From Pyxidicoccus sp. MSG2 (GTDB taxonomy: Bacteria > Myxococcota > Myxococcia > Myxococcales > Myxococcaceae): a DNA stretch of 64,000 nt. Positions 59,401 to 64,000 of this stretch are shown piece by piece. The translations under genes and the position numbers were made by a program. The DNA lies in NCBI RefSeq assembly GCF_026626705.1, contig NZ_JAPNKC010000001.1, positions 8,884,001 to 8,948,000 of the forward strand, written 5' to 3'. The notes below the pieces were generated by a model, which had not been told where the DNA came from, searched no databases, and saw only the letters and a program-made list of their open reading frames with translations. How positions within the stretch are numbered: position 1 is the first letter of the stretch; each line of letters starts with the position of its first letter.

Positions 59401-61443
59401 TCAGCGGGTACCAGGGCCCGGGCCCCCGGGTCGGCGCGCACCGGGACGTCCGGGGCCGCTGCCTCCAGGACGGGGGCCGGAGTGCTGCCGGGGCGCTGGA
59501 GCCTTCGGCTCGCGCGGGCCGTCCTCGTCGTCCCGCTGCTCGGCGCGCTGGCGGCGGGCGGCCTCGGCGGGCGTCTCCGGCGGCACCAGCGCCTGCGGGC
59601 CCCGGCCGATGAGGTCGTCGCGGCCGGCCTGCTTCAGCGCCTCGCGCGCCAGCGGCCACTGCTCCGGGTTCCAGTAGAGCAGCAGCGCCTTCTGCAGCTT
59701 CTTCTCGCGCAGGCCCTGGGCCGTGTACACGGGCTCCATCTTCAGCGGGTCCATGCCCGAGTAGTACATGGCGGTGGCCATGGCCATGGGCGTGGGGATG
59801 AAGTCCTGCACCTGGCGGGGCCGCTTCCCGTTCTTCTTCAGCCACAGCGCCAGCTCCACCATGTCCTCCAGCGTGGAGCCCGGGTGGCCGCTGATGAAGT
59901 AGGGGATGTCGTACTGCTCCTTGCCGGCCTCCTCGCTCGCGCAGGCGAACATGTTCTGGAAGCGCTCGAAGCTTTCGATGCCCGGCTTCTTCATCTTCTC
60001 CAGCACGCGCTTGGACACGTGCTCGGGCGCCACCGACAACTGCCCGCCCACGTGGTGCGCGGCCAGCTCCTTCACGTACTCCGGCGAGCGCTCCGCCAGG
60101 TCGTACCGCACGCCGCTGGCGATGAAGACGTGCTTGACGCCGTCCTCCTTGCGCACGTCCTGCATCAGGCTGATGAGCGGCCCGTGGTCCGTCTGGAGGT
60201 TTTCACACACGCCCGGGTGGACGCAGGACAGCTTGCGGCACTTCTTCTCGATGTCCTCGCTCTTGCACTTGAGCTTGTACATGTTGGCCGTGGGGCCACC
60301 GAGGTCCGTAATCGTCCCGCGGAAGTCGCCCATGCGCCGCAGCGCGCGGACCTCGCGCAGCACGCTCTCCGCCGAGCGGCTCTGGATGACGCGGCCCTCG
60401 TGCTCCGTAATCGAGCAGAAGGTGCAGCCGCCGAAGCACCCGCGCATCAGCACGATGGAGTGCTTCACCGTCTCGTACGCGGGGATGCCCTCGTCCTTGT
60501 AGATGGGGTGCGGGACGCGGTTGAAGGGCAGGTCGTACAGCTCGTCCATCGCCACCGAGCGCCCCTCGGTGCCGGCCTCGCCCACGCCGTCCTCCAGCGG
60601 GAGCGCGGGCGGGTTCATGTAGATGGCGCGGTTGCCGTGGCGCTGCGCGAGCGGCCGCGCGTTGCCCGGGTTGGTCTCCATCTGGAAGTCGCGGCTCATC
60701 ACCGCGAAGGCCTGCTTGTCCGCGATGACCGTCTCGTAGGGGGGCAGCACCACCGTCTTGCGGTCCGCGGCGCGCTTCGCCGGGTCCGCCTCGTGGGCGC
60801 GCATCTCCTCGTCGCTGATGGTGTACGCGGTGCCGCGCACGTCGCGGATGTCCTGGATGCGCTCGCCGCGGCGCATCCGGTCCGCCACCTCCATGATGGG
60901 GCGCTCGCCCATGCCGAAGACGAGCAGGTCCGCCTTGGAGTCGAAGAGGATGGAGCGGCGCACCTTGTCGCTCCAGTAGTCGTAGTGGGCGATGCGACGG
61001 AGGCTGGCCTCGATGCCGCCCAGGATGATGGGCACGTCGGGGTACGCCTCGCGGCAGCGCTGCGCGTAGACGATGGTGGCGCGGTCCGGCCGGCAGTTGG
61101 TGCGGCCGCCGGGGCTGTACTGGTCCTCGGAGCGGTTCTTCTTCTGGGCCGTCAGCCGGTTGAGCATCGAGTCCAGGTTGCCGGCGGCCACCCCGAAGAA
61201 GAGGCGCGGCGGGCCCAGGGCCTTGAAGGGCTCGGCCGAGTGCCAGTCCGGCTGGGAGATGAGCCCCACCTTGAAGCCCCGGCCTTCGAGGAAGCGGGCG
61301 ATGAGCACCGGCCCGAAGGCCGGGTGGTCCACGTACGCGTCACCCGAGACGATGATGATGTCGCACTGCTCCCAGCCCCGGGCCTGCATGTCGGCTCGGG
61401 TGATGGGCAGGAAGGGGTGGGCGTAGCGAGTCGGAGGGGGCAT
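59401..61443 (-). CDS. YgiQ family radical SAM protein
   Basis: This encodes 680 residues from an ATG at 61443 (a TTG at 61452 is possible). The family order is clear: an N-terminal YgiQ domain with CDIIIVSGDAYVDHPAFGP, QPDWHSAEPF, RTNCRPDRATIVY and IILGGIEASLRRIAHYDYW. The radical SAM cluster follows, at Cys336-x3-Cys340-x2-Cys343 (RGCFGGCTFCSI), and then VRYDLAERSPEYVKELAAHH. The C-terminal ~55 residues are Pro/Gly/Arg-rich and disordered. The reaction is not established for this family. EcsC-like gene upstream on the same strand, 118 bases away. Confidence 0.92.
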   Translation of the reverse strand: MPPPTRYAHPFLPITRADMQARGWEQCDIIIVSGDAYVDHPAFGPVLIARFLEGRGFKVGLISQPDWHSAEPFKALGPPRLFFGVAAGNLDSMLNRLTAQKKNRSEDQYSPGGRTNCRPDRATIVYAQRCREAYPDVPIILGGIEASLRRIAHYDYWSDKVRRSILFDSKADLLVFGMGERPIMEVADRMRRGERIQDIRDVRGTAYTISDEEMRAHEADPAKRAADRKTVVLPPYETVIADKQAFAVMSRDFQMETNPGNARPLAQRHGNRAIYMNPPALPLEDGVGEAGTEGRSVAMDELYDLPFNRVPHPIYKDEGIPAYETVKHSIVLMRGCFGGCTFCSITEHEGRVIQSRSAESVLREVRALRRMGDFRGTITDLGGPTANMYKLKCKSEDIEKKCRKLSCVHPGVCENLQTDHGPLISLMQDVRKEDGVKHVFIASGVRYDLAERSPEYVKELAAHHVGGQLSVAPEHVSKRVLEKMKKPGIESFERFQNMFACASEEAGKEQYDIPYFISGHPGSTLEDMVELALWLKKNGKRPRQVQDFIPTPMAMATAMYYSGMDPLKMEPVYTAQGLREKKLQKALLLYWNPEQWPLAREALKQAGRDDLIGRGPQALVPPETPAEAARRQRAEQRDDEDGPREPKAPAPRQHSGPRPGGSGPGRPGARRPGGPGPGTR

Positions 61444-61561
61444 GGCGGTCAATCGGCTGCGAGTGGCTCCCCCCTAAACACTCCCGGGCCGCGGAAGCAA
61501 ACCCGGCGTGGATGTGGGTGTGCACGGCAGCGGACGCCATGCCCCTTTGCCGGGCAGCCGG

Positions 61562-62341
61562 TCAGGCCGCGCCGGACTTGCGGGTCCTGGGCTTCGCCGG
61601 GGCCTTGGCGGCCTTCGCCGGGGCCTTCTTCGGAGTCTTGGCGGTCTTCGGGGGCTTCGCGCTCCGGGGAGGGGCCAGCTCGCGGCGCTTCTTCAGCTCG
61701 CCCATGCAGCGCTCCCCCACGCGGTTGGTGAGCACCTTGTTCATGGACGAGCCCACGGCGATGCCCACCAGCGGCAGCGCGCGCAGCAGGCCCTTGGACA
61801 CGGACAGGAGGGCAATCTTCGTCATCACGCCCACGAGCACCTTGGAGGCCTCGCGCGGGGCGTACTTCCAGAAGGCGATGCCCTGCGTCTCCGCGAGGTC
61901 GGCCACCGTGCTGCGGTCCCGCTCCCGCTTCGCGTCGTAGGTGCTCACCGAGGCGAGGAGGAACGCGAGCTGCCGCTCGTGCTCGTGGGTGATGTCGTAG
62001 CCGTAGAGGTGGCTGAGCACGAGCGCCATCTCCACCTCGAACTTGAGCATGAAGCACATGTCCGCGAGCGTCCCGCCCAGCGCGGCCACCATCGTGCCGG
62101 CGCCCGGTACGATGCCGGGGAGGGCGGCCAGTCCTCCCGAGATGGCGGAGCGGTTGGAGAAGTGACGCACCACCTCGAGCGCCGCGGCGTCGCGCGTGGC
62201 GTCCTCGTCGGGCAGGCCCTTCAGCCGCGCCTTCTCCTGCTGCAGCGTCGACAGCGCGATGAGACTGTCGGTGTCCGCGAGAATGCGCTCGACGGCCGTG
62301 AGGAGCTTGCGTCCCTGCTCCTGGTCCTCGGCTTCCTTCAT
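61562..62341 (-). CDS. EcsC-like protein with histone H1-like Lys/Ala/Pro tail
   Basis: This encodes 259 residues, ATG at 62341 with AGGGGGA 6 bases upstream. The helical core has the EcsC-type glycine-rich hydrophobic region (GGLAALPGIVPGAGTMVAAL), then LVLSHLYGYDITHEHERQLA and LLRALPLVGIAVGSSMNKVL. The last ~40 residues are built of KPPK, TPKK, APAKAAK and PAKPRT units, as in eukaryotic histone H1 tails and several myxobacterial nucleic-acid-binding proteins. This points to binding of DNA, RNA or acidic lipids. The core function is unknown. Confidence 0.75.
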   Translation of the reverse strand: MKEAEDQEQGRKLLTAVERILADTDSLIALSTLQQEKARLKGLPDEDATRDAAALEVVRHFSNRSAISGGLAALPGIVPGAGTMVAALGGTLADMCFMLKFEVEMALVLSHLYGYDITHEHERQLAFLLASVSTYDAKRERDRSTVADLAETQGIAFWKYAPREASKVLVGVMTKIALLSVSKGLLRALPLVGIAVGSSMNKVLTNRVGERCMGELKKRRELAPPRSAKPPKTAKTPKKAPAKAAKAPAKPRTRKSGAA

Positions 62342-62545
62342 GGGAGTCCCCCTGTGTGCATGACGGTCCGGGCTGCACACCCGGGCTCGCACACGACGCT
62401 GGCGGAGGCCCGTCTCGGCTGTCAAGTCACGCGCCGTGTGCACGGAGTGTGCCCGGGGGCGGACGCATTGACGTGGATCCATGCCTCCCCTACCTTCGCG
62501 CCCCCTGTGCCCGGCGAAGGGCCGAGGGAGTCCGAAGCCTTCCCG

Positions 62546-64000
62546 ATGACGCACCGGATGCACGAGGCCGCCGAGGAGCGCGAAGCGCCGTCGACGGGCG
62601 ACCCCAGCCGCGAGCTGCACGTCGAGTACGACGATGCACCCGTGGACGGCGGGACCGCGCACTCCCGTGGCGCATTCCGCAACCGGCTCTCGGGCGCGAA
62701 GGCGCCAGCGACGGTGGACCCCGAAGGCGTGCCCTCGGTGGACCTCGCCGCGCCGACGGAGGCGACGAAGGCCGAGCGCGAGGCCATGCAGGCCGCGGTG
62801 TCCGCGGGCAAGCGCCGCGAGGCGTGGACGCCGCCCGCGTACCTGCCGGAAGACCTGCGCGAGGCGCTGATGTCCGAGCGCAGCCAGTACCGCGCGCAGC
62901 GGCTGCAGGACGTGCGCGAGGTGAGCCTCCAGTCGCCCGGTGTCCTGTCGCTCATCCCCCGGCCGGCGGCGGACCCGGACTGGTCGGGCGGCTCCATTCT
63001 CGGCTTCCACGGTGAGGACTGCGTCTTCGGCGGAGACGTCGTCCACCTGGACTTCGAGTCGGGTCGCGTCTTCGCCGCCCCCGAGCACGGCGACGACGTG
63101 GACCGCCGCGCCCTCTCCGCGGAGCGTTGGTGCTACCGGCCCTATGACTTCGCGGAGGCGCTGTGCAAGGCCGCCTCGGCGTACGAGGAGCGGCAGCCCG
63201 CGCTCACCCAGGCCCTGCGCCGCGCCAGCGGTGAGGAGGCTCCGCCCCAGCTCCAGCCGAAGGACGCGGAGCGGCTGCCGGTGGACCGACTGTGGAGCCA
63301 GCCCTGGGGCTGCGTCTGGGGCCCGCCGGGCACGGGCAAGACGACGGCCATCGCGGACCTCATCGCCCGCAGCCTCCGCGCCTTCCCCAACGAGCGCATC
63401 CTCGCGGTGGCGCCCACCAACCGCGCCGCGGACGAATTGGTGATGCGCGTCAGCGCGCTGCTGGAGCGCGAGCCGATTCCGCTGCGCCCCCTGCGCAGCA
63501 TCTTCCGCGGCGGCACCGGCGCGAGCGACGCGCTGGCGAAGCTGCCCACCGTCATCGTCGAAGACAGCCAGAAGGGCGGGAAGCTCCGCGCCAGCATCGA
63601 CGAGCGCGAGCGGGAGCTGATGCTCCAGCGCGTGCGGGGCGGCCCCGCGCACGAGTTGGCGAAGCTCCAGGCGGAGCTGCGCGGCCTGCGCGGCAAGGTG
63701 AAGGACCCCACGCTCAAGGAGGCGGAGAAGGGCGACTGCCCGCTGATGGTGCTCACCGTGCACCGCGCGCTGCGGTTGGTGTCGGAGCTGGAGGGAAAGC
63801 AGACCTTCTCCCGGCTGGTGGTGGACGAGGCCGGCATGGTGACCCGGGCCGCCACCGCGCTGATGGCGCCGCTGGCGGAGCGGGTGACGCTCGCCGGAGA
63901 CCCGAAGCAGATTGGCCCGGTGAGCCGCGCCGCGGAGGGCGCCGGGAAGGACACGCAGAAGTGGCTGCGCGCCAGCGGCCTGTCGCACCTGGAGGACGCG
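62546..64000 (+). CDS. Superfamily 1 (UPF1/DNA2-like) helicase, N-terminal part (3' end outside window)
   Basis: The frame is open from an ATG at 62546 to the right edge (485 codons); a GTG at 62507 is an alternative start, and neither has an ideal ribosome site. An acidic, poorly conserved N-terminal region (about 1-240) precedes the AAA_11-type motor. Walker A is GPPGTGKTT (259-267), motif Ia is LAVAPTNRAADELV, Walker B is LVVDEAGM, and motif III is TLAGDPKQIGPVS. A long helical insertion lies between motifs I and II. SF1B helicases of this class act in 5'-3' unwinding of DNA or RNA. Divergent from the EcsC-like gene. Confidence 0.9.
   Translation, partial: MTHRMHEAAEEREAPSTGDPSRELHVEYDDAPVDGGTAHSRGAFRNRLSGAKAPATVDPEGVPSVDLAAPTEATKAEREAMQAAVSAGKRREAWTPPAYLPEDLREALMSERSQYRAQRLQDVREVSLQSPGVLSLIPRPAADPDWSGGSILGFHGEDCVFGGDVVHLDFESGRVFAAPEHGDDVDRRALSAERWCYRPYDFAEALCKAASAYEERQPALTQALRRASGEEAPPQLQPKDAERLPVDRLWSQPWGCVWGPPGTGKTTAIADLIARSLRAFPNERILAVAPTNRAADELVMRVSALLEREPIPLRPLRSIFRGGTGASDALAKLPTVIVEDSQKGGKLRASIDERERELMLQRVRGGPAHELAKLQAELRGLRGKVKDPTLKEAEKGDCPLMVLTVHRALRLVSELEGKQTFSRLVVDEAGMVTRAATALMAPLAERVTLAGDPKQIGPVSRAAEGAGKDTQKWLRASGLSHLEDA

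Noticed and set aside
1..64000. tRNA, rRNA, CRISPR or insertion sequence
   Set aside because: No cloverleaf, ribosomal sequence, regularly spaced short repeat or transposase was noticed; small RNAs cannot be excluded by eye.

Overview
The window is very GC-rich, densely coded on both strands, and reads as a chromosomal segment of a myxobacterium (Myxococcus/Corallococcus-like). The best pointers are a DUF2378-family protein (a family largely confined to Myxococcales), an FHA-GAF-sigma54 activator coupled to a Ser/Thr kinase, many lipoproteins and very large secreted multidomain proteins, and the codon usage. No rRNA, tRNA, CRISPR array, transposase or integrase was seen.

Layout. 1-6226 (minus): a PpiC/SurA-like foldase translationally coupled to a very large secreted protein with Ig-like, FlgD-like and alpha/beta-hydrolase domains that runs off the left edge. 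6849-10335: a subtilase with two almost identical PA14 domains, a small membrane protein and a TPR lipoprotein. 10351-26201 (minus): a 17-gene tightly coupled cluster encoding a contractile phage-tail-like machine (sheath, tube, chaperone-like protein, hub, spike, gp25, baseplate J, tail protein I, S74 fibre and several unrecognised proteins). One more helical protein (26379-26864) lies just upstream. No capsid, terminase, portal, integrase, lysis gene, AAA+ ATPase or ordinary tape measure is visible. It therefore looks like a contractile injection system or tailocin-like particle of unusual composition, and it is the most interesting part of the window.

27167-30421 (plus): hemN, a hemerythrin-like protein, a thioredoxin-fold protein and a DUF2378 protein. 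30513-34491 (minus): DUF4476 protein, M28 peptidase, phosphoglycerate mutase, YaiI-type protein and a beta-lactamase-fold protein that has lost its catalytic residues. 35039-39558 (minus): LamG membrane protein, then a Ser/Thr kinase overlapping an FHA-GAF-sigma54 activator, likely one signalling unit. 39610-42274 (minus): methyltransferase, ARPP-1-like protein and phosphodiester-glycosidase-like protein. 42481-47445 (plus): two tandem ADOP-type permeases.

47521-54029: acyltransferase 3, RluA-family pseudouridine synthase, a membrane protein and a large repeat lipoprotein. 54051-62341 (minus): a series of mostly exported proteins, including one with three six-cysteine modules, plus a YgiQ-type radical SAM protein and an EcsC-like protein with a histone-like tail. 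62546-64000 (plus): the N-terminal part of an SF1 helicase cut by the right edge. Functional calls come from reading translated sequence; no database search was run.
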